Origin: S015-6 sp964479535
GTDB taxonomy: Bacteria; Desulfobacterota; DSWW01
Assembly: GCA_964479535.1 (NCBI GenBank)
Contig: CAYZMM010000007.1
Span: forward strand, 91,903-155,902
Reading direction: 5' to 3'
Length of the DNA: 64,000 bases
Shown: piece after piece, positions 25,278-33,979 of the stretch
Layout: every line of letters starts with the position of its first letter
How positions within the stretch are numbered: the first letter of the stretch is position 1
The notes under the pieces: model-generated
Database searches by the model: none
What the model was told of the DNA's origin: nothing
Seen by the model: only the letters and a program-made list of their open reading frames with translations
Position numbers and translations under genes: made by a program

Positions 25278-25973
25278 ATGGAAGATCCGTTGAAAACGCG
25301 CACGCATTTCGATCAGGAGATGAAGGGTCTCCAGGATGCGATCCTTCGGTTGGGAGGAATGGTGGAGAGGAACATCTACCAGGCGGTGGAGGGGCTGAAG
25401 AAGCGGGATCTTCTGATCGCCGAGAAGGTCATCGATGGGGACATGGAGGTGGACGAACTCGAAAACGAGGTGGAGGAGGAGTGTATTCGACTGATCGCAC
25501 TCCGTCAACCCATGGCCAAGGACCTGCGTGCAATCACGACAGCCATGAAGATCACCCACGAGTTGGAAAGAATGGGCGATCTGGCCGTGAACATTGCGGA
25601 GCGGACCCTGGAGCTGTGCGAGGAGCCTCCCATCAAGCCGTTGATCGACATCCCGAGGATGGCCGAACACGCACAGCTGATGCTTCGGAAGAGCCTGGAT
25701 GCCTTTCTTCGGGAAGATGTGGAGCTCGCCCTGGAAGTGTGTGACTCGGACGATCTCCTGGACCAGTTGAACGAGCAGATCTTCCGGGAGCTCATCACAT
25801 ATATGATCGAAGATCCGAAAACCATCTCCTGTGCAACGCGGCTCGTTCTGGTGGCGCGATACCTGGAGAGGTTCGGGGACCTTGCGACCAACATCGGGGA
25901 AGTCGTGGTGTTCATGGTGGAAGGGCGCAACATACGGCACGCCAGGAAACTCGGAAAGATTCCGGAAAAATGA
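25278..25973 (+). CDS. phoU: Phosphate signalling regulator PhoU
   Basis: 231 residues, typical length. Two three-helix bundles carry the E/DxxxD metal-binding signatures (IYQAVEGLKKRDLLIAEKVIDGDMEVDELENEVEEECIRL and the second-half CATRLVLVARYLERFGDLATNIGEVVVFMVEG). PhoU links PstB state to PhoR and represses the regulon when phosphate is plentiful. Its last codons overlap the start of phoB2 by 4 bp (ATGA). Confidence 0.95.
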   Translation: MEDPLKTRTHFDQEMKGLQDAILRLGGMVERNIYQAVEGLKKRDLLIAEKVIDGDMEVDELENEVEEECIRLIALRQPMAKDLRAITTAMKITHELERMGDLAVNIAERTLELCEEPPIKPLIDIPRMAEHAQLMLRKSLDAFLREDVELALEVCDSDDLLDQLNEQIFRELITYMIEDPKTISCATRLVLVARYLERFGDLATNIGEVVVFMVEGRNIRHARKLGKIPEK

Positions 25974-26671
25974 AACACGTACTCGTTGTAGAGGATGAGG
26001 CGGACATTCGCGAACTGATCTGCCACCACCTGAAGAAAGAGGGGTTTCATGTCCTCCACGTGGCCGACGCAGAGACGGCGTACGCAGAGGTTCAGAAGAG
26101 GCTCCCTGATGCGATTCTGCTGGATCTGAAGCTCCCCGGCATGCAGGGCCTCGAGCTCTGCCGCATGTTGCGGAGCAGGGAGCGCACGGTGAAAGTTCCG
26201 ATCCTCATCCTTACCGCCAAGGAGGAGGAGATCGACAAGCTGATCGGGTTCGAGATGGGGGCGGACGACTATATCACCAAGCCGTTCAGCCCAAGGGAAC
26301 TCATCGCCCGCCTGCGGGCCGTGTTGCGTCGTGCCGGAGAGGCGCCGAGCCCGGAACAACGCCCCCCCTATGAGACGGATTCGCTCTACTTGAATTTTGC
26401 CACCTACGAGGTACGGGCAAGAAACAAGCCGGTCGCCCTGAGCCCGATCGAGTTCCGGCTCCTGAGACACCTGGTCACACATCCTGAGATCGTGTTCTCC
26501 CGGGATCAGCTTTTGGACTCGGTGTGGGGCCGGGACACCTTCGTGATGCCCCGTACCGTGGATGTGCACATCCAGAAGTTGCGCTACCTCATAGAAAAGG
26601 ACCCTCGCAATCCGAAGATGATTCTCACCGTCCGGGGGGCCGGGTACAAGTTTCAGCCGAATGCGAAATGA
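25970..26671 (+). CDS. phoB: PhoB-type response regulator, copy 2
   Basis: 233 residues. Receiver motifs VEDE, ILLDLKLPGM and YITKPF are intact, and the OmpR-type winged helix has the same recognition-helix region as copy 1 (RDQLLDSVWGRDTFVMPRTVDVHIQKLRYL). It overlaps phoU at one end and phoR at the other by 4 bp each, so it is the partner produced with PhoR. Copy 1 may be a duplicate sharing this kinase or another. Confidence 0.92.
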   Translation: MKHVLVVEDEADIRELICHHLKKEGFHVLHVADAETAYAEVQKRLPDAILLDLKLPGMQGLELCRMLRSRERTVKVPILILTAKEEEIDKLIGFEMGADDYITKPFSPRELIARLRAVLRRAGEAPSPEQRPPYETDSLYLNFATYEVRARNKPVALSPIEFRLLRHLVTHPEIVFSRDQLLDSVWGRDTFVMPRTVDVHIQKLRYLIEKDPRNPKMILTVRGAGYKFQPNAK

Positions 26672-28575
26672 TACGTAAGCTGTGGTTGCGGTTCCTGTTT
26701 CTCTACCTGGTGGTGGTCGTTCTGACCATCTGTGTTGCCTCCATCTACGCCAACTATCGACTCCGATCCTACTTCGTGGATCGTCTGGAAGCGGATCTCT
26801 TCCGTACCGCCGGGACGCTGGCGATCCTCCTGGACGTGCCGGAGAAAGAAGGGTCCTATGACCAGCTCTGCCGTGAGCTCAAGGAACGCTCCGGATACCG
26901 GGTCACCCTGATCGACGATCGGGGTGTCGTCCTCGGAGACTCGGATCGGGAATCCTCATCCATGGAGAACCATCTCTACCGCCCTGAAGTCCAGGAAGCG
27001 CTCGAGAGCGAAATGGGATCGGCCATTCGCTACAGCCACACATTGAGCTACCCCATGCTCTACGGTGCCACCCTCGTGCGGTCCGGGACGTCCCCCTATT
27101 TCCTGCGCCTCGCGCTGCCCTTGGAGGGGGTCTTCAAGCAACTTGCCGCGATCCGTCGCAACATCATTCAGGGAAGCCTGGTTGCCTTTTTCGCCGCCGC
27201 ACCGCTGCTGATCTTCCTTTCGCGAAGGATGAGTCGGAGGATCGAACGGGTAACGACTTTCGTGCAGGCAGCGAGGAAAGGTGATTTCAGCCGCAGGCTG
27301 TACATCGGCAGCCACGATGAACTGGGGATTCTGGAGAAGGAGTTGGACGAGGTTGCCGGGGAACTGAACGACCAGATGGCGGGACTCACCTACGAAAGGA
27401 GGCGTCTGAAGACCATCTTCGAGGCGATCCAGGATGGCATCGTCCTTTTGGATGCCCAGGATCGGATCCTACACATCAACCCGTACGCCTGTGAGATCAT
27501 CGGACGCAAGGAAGGGGCTGCGGCAGGCACGCGTTTGATGGAGGTCCTGCGCAGCGACGAACTGTACGGCCTGGTTCGCAGGGCAAGAGAGGAGGATAAG
27601 CCTCCGGCCGCGATAGAAATCGTCTTCGTCTGGAATCCGGAGCGGACTTTCCTGGCGAGGGCAAGAAACCTTCGGGACGCGGCCCCAGGGGCCTCCGGGG
27701 CCTGCCTCATTCTGTTGCGGGATGTTTCCGAGCGGAAACGCCTGGAGAGGATTCGTGCGGATTTTCTGTCCAGGGTGAGCCACGAGCTCAGAACACCCCT
27801 TACCTTGATCAAGGGTCTTGCAGAGACACTTCAGGACGAAGGATTAGAGGATGTGGAACAGGCGACCCGCTATCTCTCCATAATGGAAGAGAACACGGAC
27901 CGGATGGTGAGGCTGGTGGGGGATCTGGTTCGTCTCTCCTCGATCGAGCTGGGAAGGCATCCGATACAGGTGGAGGCCGTTCCGTTGAGAGAATGGCTTC
28001 GGAAGACGGTTCAATCGTTTGAGGTGCGTGCAAAAGAGAAGGGGATTGTGCTGGTAGCGGACATCCCGGAGGGACTCCCTCCCGTGATGGCCGATCCGGA
28101 CCGTCTGACCGAAATCCTCTTCAACCTTCTCGACAATGCACTGAAATTCACGGTAGAGGGCGAGATCCGGATAAGTGCCGAGCAGCACAACGTTCACGAA
28201 GGGGTGGAAGAGGCCCCGGTCAGGGGTGATCCAGGCTGCGGAGACGATGATCGTCCCCAGTTCCTCTACGTGCCTTCCGGAGCGAACGCGACGGGTTGTG
28301 CCGTGGTGAAGGTCGAGGACACCGGTGTCGGGATCCCGGCCGAAGACTTGCCGCGGGTCACGGAAAGGTTCTTTCAGGGGGAGAAGAAGACGCAGGGCAG
28401 GGAACTGGGCAGCGGCCTCGGCCTGGCCATCGTGAAGCATCTGGTCAAGCTCATGGGAGGGCAGCTGACGATCCAGAGCGAGGTGGACCGTGGCACCACG
28501 GTAAAGGTAATCCTTCCGGTCGCGTACGAAGAAGAGGGAGCGCCGGAAGGGCAGAGTGGCGGTCTGTCCTCCTGA
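26668..28575 (+). CDS. phoR: Phosphate-sensing histidine kinase PhoR
   Basis: 635 residues from ATG 26668 (overlaps phoB2). TM1 is at about 8-28, then a periplasmic sensor region, TM2 near 165-185, HAMP to about 240, PAS (FEAIQDGIVLLDAQDRILHINPYACEIIGRKEG), HisKA with SHELRTPLTLIKGLAETL, and an HATPase domain with NLLDNALKFT, VEDTGVGIP and GSGLGLAIVKH. About 35 extra residues, Asp/Gly/Pro-rich, sit between the N box and the VEDTG motif. This is longer than usual PhoR. The periplasmic domain makes it larger than E. coli PhoR, as in Gram-positive PhoR. Confidence 0.9.
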   Translation: MIRKLWLRFLFLYLVVVVLTICVASIYANYRLRSYFVDRLEADLFRTAGTLAILLDVPEKEGSYDQLCRELKERSGYRVTLIDDRGVVLGDSDRESSSMENHLYRPEVQEALESEMGSAIRYSHTLSYPMLYGATLVRSGTSPYFLRLALPLEGVFKQLAAIRRNIIQGSLVAFFAAAPLLIFLSRRMSRRIERVTTFVQAARKGDFSRRLYIGSHDELGILEKELDEVAGELNDQMAGLTYERRRLKTIFEAIQDGIVLLDAQDRILHINPYACEIIGRKEGAAAGTRLMEVLRSDELYGLVRRAREEDKPPAAIEIVFVWNPERTFLARARNLRDAAPGASGACLILLRDVSERKRLERIRADFLSRVSHELRTPLTLIKGLAETLQDEGLEDVEQATRYLSIMEENTDRMVRLVGDLVRLSSIELGRHPIQVEAVPLREWLRKTVQSFEVRAKEKGIVLVADIPEGLPPVMADPDRLTEILFNLLDNALKFTVEGEIRISAEQHNVHEGVEEAPVRGDPGCGDDDRPQFLYVPSGANATGCAVVKVEDTGVGIPAEDLPRVTERFFQGEKKTQGRELGSGLGLAIVKHLVKLMGGQLTIQSEVDRGTTVKVILPVAYEEEGAPEGQSGGLSS

Positions 28576-28623
28576 TCCCCGGGTCTCCTTTCTTTGCCTC
28601 TTGCCCAGGCCATCGTCGTCCTT

Positions 28624-29391
28624 TCACAATCTCAGCCTCCCGTCCCGCGTAAAGCACCGTCTCAGGCTTAGAAGAACCACGAGCACACTGCCGAGAGAGG
28701 TCGAGCCTACCAACATGAGCATGACCATCACCTGATACTTCACCGCCGTGATGACGTCGGCTCCGGCAAGGATCTGGCCTGTCATCATGCCCGGGATGAA
28801 GACCACGCCTACGCCCATCATCGCGTTGATCGACGGGATCATGCCCGCCTTGACCGCCTCCCGGGCGATGTCGGCGGAGGCCTCCCTGTAGGAGGCTCCG
28901 AGACTGAGCCTCATTTCCACCAGGTTCCTGCCCTTTCGGAGTTCGCCGAAGAGTCTCTCCAGGCCGATGGCGATGGCATTCATCGAGTTGCCGATCACCA
29001 TGCCCCCCAGGGGGAGGAAATAGCGCGGCTCGTACCAGGGTCGCACCTGCACGATGAGCCCGTTGACGATCATTGTGATGATCGTGAACGAGAGGAACAT
29101 GGAGAGGAAGGTGGCGTCCAGGTAGCGGATAGACTTCTCCATGACGCGGCCGCGAATGATCTGCAGGGAAAAGGCGATCATACACCAGAAGATGAGCAGA
29201 ACGGGCCACCAAACCGTAACGTTGAACACGTGCTTCAGGATCAGGCCGAGGAGGAAGAGCTGGGCCACGGTTCGTACCGATCCCCACAGGAGGTCTCCGT
29301 GGAGCCCCAGTCGCAGGGCGATGGAAGCCACGCCCGCCGTCATGATGAACAAGAGACAGACCGCGAGCTGGGGCCAACCGATTTCAATCAC
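28624..29391 (-). CDS. fetB: FetB-like ABC transporter permease
   Basis: 255 residues from GTG 29391, which overlaps the fetA 3' end by 8 bp; a longer reading frame upstream lies over fetA and is not credible. About seven hydrophobic helices and the family pattern are present (GLHGDLLWGSVRTVAQLFLLGLIL, IRYLDATFLSMFLSFTIITMIVNGLIVQ, PLGGMVIGNSMNAIAIGLERL, LSLGASYREAS, MIPSINAMMGVGVVFIPGMMTGQILAGADVITAVKYQ). E. coli FetAB (YbbLM) is a putative iron exporter protecting against peroxide. Here the substrate is inferred. Confidence 0.82.
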   Translation of the reverse strand: MIEIGWPQLAVCLLFIMTAGVASIALRLGLHGDLLWGSVRTVAQLFLLGLILKHVFNVTVWWPVLLIFWCMIAFSLQIIRGRVMEKSIRYLDATFLSMFLSFTIITMIVNGLIVQVRPWYEPRYFLPLGGMVIGNSMNAIAIGLERLFGELRKGRNLVEMRLSLGASYREASADIAREAVKAGMIPSINAMMGVGVVFIPGMMTGQILAGADVITAVKYQVMVMLMLVGSTSLGSVLVVLLSLRRCFTRDGRLRL

Positions 29392-30046
29392 GCCACTCAC
29401 GGAGACCCCCTGCCTGCATTTCGAAAAAGCGGGTTTTCCCGTCCAGAGGCCCTCCCACCGGCTGGTGGCTGGCAACCACCAACCCGGTGCCGTCCAAGGC
29501 TTCCTGAGCAAGCCACGCCCGTATGGCGTCCGCAGAGGCCTCGTCCAGGTGGGCAAGCGGCTCGTCCAGAAGCATGAATTTGGGCTTGAGAAGGTGTGCC
29601 CGTATGAGAGCGGCACGCTGTCTTTCGCCTCCGGAGAGGGTGCCCGCCTGCCGGTCGAGCAATGAAGGGTCCAGATGAAGTGCGGTGCACGAGCGCCGGA
29701 ACTCCTCCTGCTCGGGTTTGTTTCGCTTCCCGTGTACACCGTAATGGAACGGCAAGAGGAGGTTTTCGAGAAGGGAAAGGTCTTCCTCCATCACCGGGGC
29801 CTGGTGAAGGTAGATGATTCGGCTTCGCAGCACCTGGTACCGAATCTCCTTGAAGGGTCTTTGATCCAGAGTGAGGCTCCCTCGGTCGGGCGGAAGGAAG
29901 CCGCTGAGCAGCCGCAGGAGGCTGGTCTTGCCGCACCCGGACCTTCCCCGGATCAGGGCGATCTCACCCTGTCGCAGGGTGAAGTTGACTTCCCGGAAAA
30001 GGGGCCGGTCAGGGAAGGACAGGGCTATGTCCTTGAGCTCGATCAT
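29384..30046 (-). CDS. fetA: FetA-like ABC transporter ATP-binding protein
   Basis: 220 residues. Walker A RGRSGCGKTS, signature LSGGERQRAALIRA, Walker B FMLLDEPLAHLDEAS and the H-switch VVASHQPV are intact. The short Q-loop region (IIYLHQAPVMEEDLSLLENLLLPFHY) is typical of FetA/YbbL. It is paired with fetB immediately downstream. Confidence 0.85.
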   Translation of the reverse strand: MIELKDIALSFPDRPLFREVNFTLRQGEIALIRGRSGCGKTSLLRLLSGFLPPDRGSLTLDQRPFKEIRYQVLRSRIIYLHQAPVMEEDLSLLENLLLPFHYGVHGKRNKPEQEEFRRSCTALHLDPSLLDRQAGTLSGGERQRAALIRAHLLKPKFMLLDEPLAHLDEASADAIRAWLAQEALDGTGLVVASHQPVGGPLDGKTRFFEMQAGGLREWRD

Positions 30047-30238
30047 GGCAGCCCAAAAATATCACGAAAGGCGGGGCAATTCGAGCAGGCCAGGGTGGCC
30101 AAGGCCCGACAGTTTGGGGGACGTCGGATGCCTCGGAACCGTGCCCGTCCAAAAAGTCTCTCCTACAATCGAAGTTGTGGGGTGTCGCAGACGGTACAGA
30201 AGGCACCTTCCCGCGTGGAGACTGGGGTGGGGCCTCTG

Positions 30239-30336
30239 GTAAGATCCCCTGTCGCGATCCAGATTTGTGCAGGGCGACTTTCGGGGGAGGGAGCGACGGA
30301 GCCCAAACAAATTCTGGGCGGGACAGGGGATCTTAC
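30239..30336. repeat. Palindromic element with 15-bp perfect terminal inverted repeats
   Basis: GTAAGATCCCCTGTC (30239-30253) is perfectly inverted at 30322-30336. The interior carries GGGCGACTTT...GGAGCCCAAACAAAT, a motif that recurs at 57780-58145. There is no ORF. The surrounding 30047-30337 gap otherwise shows nothing. Confidence 0.6.
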
Positions 30337-30337
30337 A

Positions 30338-30938
30338 CTAGAATTTGATCTGAAGCACCGTCTGCACCCTCCAGTCGTCCTCGAGGTTCCTGCCGGCCGA
30401 GGGAACCTTGCCCACACCGCCGCTGTTGCTCTCGTATATGATCCGTTCGTAGACGAGGAGCCAGAGGAAGTGATGATAAAATTCCCAGGCCAACCCGCCG
30501 TTGACCAGGTCGTAGCAATCGTCGCCCGGCGTCACCACGTCCTTCCTGTCATGGTCGAAATGGTCGTACCTGGCAAACAGGTTCAGCTTCCGGTCGAGAA
30601 CGGGCAGCTTCGTATTGGCGAAGAAAGAATAACCCTGGCCGCGCAGGCCCTCGTTCGTTCCCCGGGATCACCAGGTCTCCCTTGTTGTTGCCCCAGGTCC
30701 TTGCGTACTGGCCCGTGAAGGTGAGCCATTCGCACTGGTAGCTGAGCATGCCGAGATGGACCCTGTAGTCGGGGGATGAGATTTCCGAATCGTCTGTGTT
30801 GCCTCTCCCGTAGAGCCCGAAGTTTCTGTTAAGAGAAGGACTCGGATCCATCCTTGAGAGGGGCCGCGGCGCGCGGATTTCGCTGGACTCGCGCGGGGAA
30901 GGGTTGCCGAACGGAGATTGTTCCTCCTCCAAGAACAA
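30338..30938 (-). pseudogene. Decayed outer-membrane porin-like beta-barrel gene
   Basis: The C-terminal part reads GYSFFANTKLPVLDRKLNLF, ARYDHFDHDRKDVVTPGDD..., AWEFYHHFLWLLVYERIIYE and ends VQTVLQIKF, a terminal aromatic strand typical of trimeric porins. The upstream part, HLGMLSYQCEWLTFTGQYARTWGNNKGDLVIPGNE, is in another frame. The join near 30655 needs a one-base shift. There is no signal peptide, and the 5' end runs into the TTAACA array, so perhaps a third of the gene is missing. A phosphate-related porin would fit the context, but that is inference. Confidence 0.6.
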
Positions 30939-30966
30939 TTAACAGAACCTTAAAGGTTGCTTAACC
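30939..30966 (+). promoter_or_regulatory. Putative PhoB box inside the gene scar
   Basis: TTAACA (30939), TTAAAG (30950) and TTAACC (30961), exact 11-bp phasing, pointing toward the secreted-protein fragment at 30978. Confidence 0.6.
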
Positions 30967-30977
30967 GTCCGCATGTG

Positions 30978-31140
30978 ATGATGCAGTTCACGATGAGACG
31001 ATTGCTGGGCATGTCCCTGGCGAGGCTGCTTCCGGCCTCGGTTTGCGGCAATGGTTCAGCCGCTTTCGAGACGGGAAGCCTGATCCAGGTCGTTTACAAG
31101 GGCGACGACGCGGACGAGGGGACCGATTTGCTGGATTTGC
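30978..31140 (+). pseudogene. 5' fragment of a secreted protein gene, truncated by the GT9 gene
   Basis: It begins with a signal-like MRRLLGMSLARLLPASVCGNGSAAF followed by ETGSLIQVVYKGDDADEGTDLLDLPTLDPG. The frame then runs into the antisense 3' end of the glycosyltransferase and loses any protein-like character. There is no proper ribosome site, and the first ATG lies only 12 bp past the PhoB-like array. I read it as the surviving head of a formerly Pho-controlled exported protein. Confidence 0.4.
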
Positions 31141-32391
31141 CTACCCTTGATCCCGGCCAGCAGGATGTGGAAGTTTCACCGGCGGGCAGAAGCGCTTGCC
31201 TTCGAGCATCTCGTGTGCCTTGGAGAGCACCTCCTCCGCAGGAATGCTCTTCAGACACAGATTGTTGCCGTCGCAGGGCGTGTTGCGGTGGTTGTAGGCT
31301 GTCAGGCATGGAGAGCAGGACAGGGAAGCATGAAAGCAGTAGGCATTGTCGCCCAGCGGGCCGTACAGGACAGGGCACTCCGGGCCGTACAGGAGGATCG
31401 CAGGAAGGGGTGTCATGGAGGCGAAGTGTCCCGGTCCTCCGTCGTTCGTGATGAGCAGGGAGGCGAAATGAAAGATCAGCATCAAATCCCGCACCGTCGC
31501 CGTGTAGCCCGTCAGGTCGACGCAGCTCGTATCCTGACAGTGGGACTGGATCCCACGGGCGAGCTCCTTGTCGCCGGCGAGCCCGATGATGCCCACGCCG
31601 TAGCCCTTGTCCAGGAGATCCCGGGAAACCCGGCAGTAGTTCTCGAGGGGCCAGGCCCGAATCGGCAGCAGGCCTCCTCCGGGGTAGACCAGGACGAGTT
31701 TCTTGCCCGCCAGGTTGGGGAAGTCCTCGAGAAATCGCTTGCGGGCGGTCTCCACCTCTTCCGATTCCGCGTTCATGCGCGGGACCCCGAGGGTGTGGGC
31801 GACGCTGCGTTTCACCCTTGGGCTGCCTTCCGATTCGATCGCCTCGGCAAGGTTGATGAACTGCTGGGAGATGTGGTGATACGGGTTGTAGAGCACGGGG
31901 CGGTTGATGAAGCCGCCCCGGTACAGCCCTTCCTGCTTGTGGGGATGAAACCCAACGATCCTGCGGGCGCCGCTCAGGAAAGCATAGAGGCTGCTGATCC
32001 GGGTGAAGAGCTCGCAGTCGAGGACCGTATCGATCGCGAGCCGGCGCATGCGAACCAGGACCTTGAGGCTGTCCGTGACGAAGTGGAGCAGGGAGTCGCT
32101 TCGGACGGTGAGGATCCGAGAGTCGGGCACCGCCTCCAGGACCTCCAGGAATTCCCTGTTCTGCTCGAACAAAAGGACGTGGATCGAAGCATCCGGGTAC
32201 TTCCTTTTCAAGGTCTCGAACATGGGGTGTGCGAGTACCAGGCTGCCCATTTCGGACAGCAGGATGATCAGGATCTTCTTCGGGGGGCCTTCGGTCCGCT
32301 CCTTGCGTGTCCATCGACCGAGGAAGGAGAACACCCAGCAGAGTGGAATGCCGGTGAAACGGTCCATGATGCGCTGATGTTCGATCTTCAT
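31141..32391 (-). CDS. Glycosyltransferase family 9 protein (heptosyltransferase-like)
   Basis: 416 residues from ATG 32391, which has GGAGAG upstream; the ATG at 32457 has none. It has the GT9 double-Rossmann pattern: KKILIILLSEMGSLVLAHPMFETLKRKYPDASIHVLLFEQN near residue 40, and a C-terminal nucleotide-sugar domain with GGGLLPIRAWPLENYCRVSRDLLDKGYGVGIIGLAGDKE and ITNDGGPGHFASM. The C-terminal 60 residues hold a cluster of six Cys. It probably acts at the cytoplasmic face in LPS core or other surface glycan assembly. It is a single gene whose 3' end abuts the gene scar. Confidence 0.8.
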   Translation of the reverse strand: MKIEHQRIMDRFTGIPLCWVFSFLGRWTRKERTEGPPKKILIILLSEMGSLVLAHPMFETLKRKYPDASIHVLLFEQNREFLEVLEAVPDSRILTVRSDSLLHFVTDSLKVLVRMRRLAIDTVLDCELFTRISSLYAFLSGARRIVGFHPHKQEGLYRGGFINRPVLYNPYHHISQQFINLAEAIESEGSPRVKRSVAHTLGVPRMNAESEEVETARKRFLEDFPNLAGKKLVLVYPGGGLLPIRAWPLENYCRVSRDLLDKGYGVGIIGLAGDKELARGIQSHCQDTSCVDLTGYTATVRDLMLIFHFASLLITNDGGPGHFASMTPLPAILLYGPECPVLYGPLGDNAYCFHASLSCSPCLTAYNHRNTPCDGNNLCLKSIPAEEVLSKAHEMLEGKRFCPPVKLPHPAGRDQG

Positions 32392-32480
32392 ACTCGTCTC
32401 TCCCCGTTCTGTCCCTCGCGCAGCCGGCCACATCAGGGATCTCTTCCTCTTTGACACACAAGTCCCTTATAGTGAGAGAA

Positions 32481-32509
32481 TTGACGATGTAAGTCCGATA
32501 CCGTACAAT
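32481..32509 (+). promoter_or_regulatory. Sigma-70-type promoter for the Lgt-like gene
   Basis: TTGACG (32481-32486), 17-bp spacer, TACAAT (32504-32509). The expected start of transcription is near 32516, 36 bp before the ATG. Confidence 0.6.
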
Positions 32510-32551
32510 TTTCGCTCATACCCTCTAAACTTTTCAAGCCTGCAGAGTCCC

Positions 32552-33337
32552 ATGCACCCCATCCTCGTTCGCTTCGGACCCACCGCCTTCATACACTCGG
32601 GCCACTTCATGCTCTTCCTCGGCGCGCTGGCGGCCATCGTAGTCCTTTCAAGGGAGATGAAGAGGACGGGGGAACCACCGGACGAGATCTACGGGCTCCT
32701 GCTCCTTCTCTTCCTTTCGGCGATCGCAGGATCGAGACTCCTCTACTGCATAGACTTCGATGCACAGCATCAGTACAGCCTCAAGGAGGCTCTCCAGTTC
32801 TGGAAGGGGGGCATGGCCCTGCACGGAGGGGCCCTCTTCGGCCTTGTCACCTTTATCCTGTATATCAGCTGGAGGCAACTCGAGTTCTGGAGAATCGCGG
32901 ATCTTCTCACTCCCCCGGCGGCCTTGTTCGTCACTTTTGCAAGGGGAGGATGCATCCTCATGGGTTGCTGCTACGGCAAGCGGTGCGACCCGGGCTTCCC
33001 CCTCGCCATGACCTTCACGGGTCCGTCCACCGTGGCTCCCAAGGGCGTTTCCCTCTATCCAACACAGCCCCTGTTTGCCGTAGCGGCGCTGCTTGTCTTC
33101 TTCGCCGTCCTGGGTCTCAGGCGACGCAAGCGACCCGACGGCGAGACCGCTCTGATCGGGGTCTCGCTCTTTTCCCTGCTCGCCTTCCTCATCGAGTTCC
33201 TGCGCTCGGATCTCCGGGTCCTTTACGAGATCGGCGGGATCACTCTGTCCCAGAACCAGGTCATCGGTGCCCTTGTCTTCCTGGCGGTCACGGCTCTCTA
33301 CTTCTACAGGTCACGTACTTCTCCAAGGACCGATTGA
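32552..33337 (+). CDS. Prolipoprotein diacylglyceryl transferase (Lgt)-family membrane protein
   Basis: 261 residues with about seven hydrophobic helices. Lgt-like motifs are GSRLLYC, FWKGGMALHGGALFG and a variant of the Lgt signature (FARGGCILMGCCYGKRCD in place of RxGNFxNxExxG), then a C-terminal EFLRSD. The replaced signature places it in the divergent Lgt-like group, so true lipoprotein modification is not certain. It forms an operon with the next gene (9-bp gap). Confidence 0.7.
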   Translation: MHPILVRFGPTAFIHSGHFMLFLGALAAIVVLSREMKRTGEPPDEIYGLLLLLFLSAIAGSRLLYCIDFDAQHQYSLKEALQFWKGGMALHGGALFGLVTFILYISWRQLEFWRIADLLTPPAALFVTFARGGCILMGCCYGKRCDPGFPLAMTFTGPSTVAPKGVSLYPTQPLFAVAALLVFFAVLGLRRRKRPDGETALIGVSLFSLLAFLIEFLRSDLRVLYEIGGITLSQNQVIGALVFLAVTALYFYRSRTSPRTD

Positions 33338-33346
33338 GGCCCCCCC

Positions 33347-33979
33347 ATGAACCGCCCCCTTGTCGTTTCCTACGTCGTGTTCACCGGGTTCTTCCTCTGC
33401 CTGACCCTTCCGGCCAACGCTCTCGTCCCTGCACCCCTGAAGCACCCACTTGTCGCCCGACTCGCGTTCCCGGCTTTGATTCTTGCCCTGATCAGAGTGA
33501 ATCCACTGAAATACGGCCTTGGCATCGGAAACTGGCGAAAGGGGCTCTGGCTTTCGTTTCTCGCCTCCGTCGCGGTTCTTCTGTCCTGTTATCTCTTTGC
33601 CAAGGTGCCGGGAATGAAAGCCTACTACTCTGCGCCGAAGTGGGGCGCTGGGGACCTGGAGGGCATGCTGCTTGGGGAATGGGGCCGGTTCAGGGATCTT
33701 GTCGGATGGGAATTCCTGTTTCGAGGCTTCCTGCTCTTCCCGCTCTACGAGATGTTCGGACCGGTCGCGAACCTGATTCAAGCCGCCCTCTGCGCCGTCG
33801 CCCATACACGCAAGCCGCTGGCCGAACTCTACGGGTCCTTCCCCTTTGCGCTGCTCCAGGGCTACCTGGCCAGGAAGAGCGGATCGGTCTGGTTTTGCGT
33901 ATACGTTCACTGGTTGCTCGGATTTTCGTTGCAGGTCTATATCACCCTCGGAAACAGGGGATCGATCCCGTTTTTGTAG
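33347..33979 (+). CDS. CPBP-family (CAAX protease-like) intramembrane protein
   Basis: 210 residues with about six hydrophobic helices and a short start. Motif 1 is WEFLFRGFLLFPL (ExxxR present, but the first Glu of the usual EExxxR is Trp). Motif 2 has His in CAVAHTRKPLAELYGSF, and motif 3 is VHWLLG. The missing Glu raises doubt about proteolytic activity. Translation is probably coupled to the Lgt-like gene. Confidence 0.65.
   Translation: MNRPLVVSYVVFTGFFLCLTLPANALVPAPLKHPLVARLAFPALILALIRVNPLKYGLGIGNWRKGLWLSFLASVAVLLSCYLFAKVPGMKAYYSAPKWGAGDLEGMLLGEWGRFRDLVGWEFLFRGFLLFPLYEMFGPVANLIQAALCAVAHTRKPLAELYGSFPFALLQGYLARKSGSVWFCVYVHWLLGFSLQVYITLGNRGSIPFL

Noticed and set aside
28624..29739. 371-codon version of the FetB gene
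   Set aside because: The first 115 codons run out of frame over fetA; FetB length and homology start at 29391.
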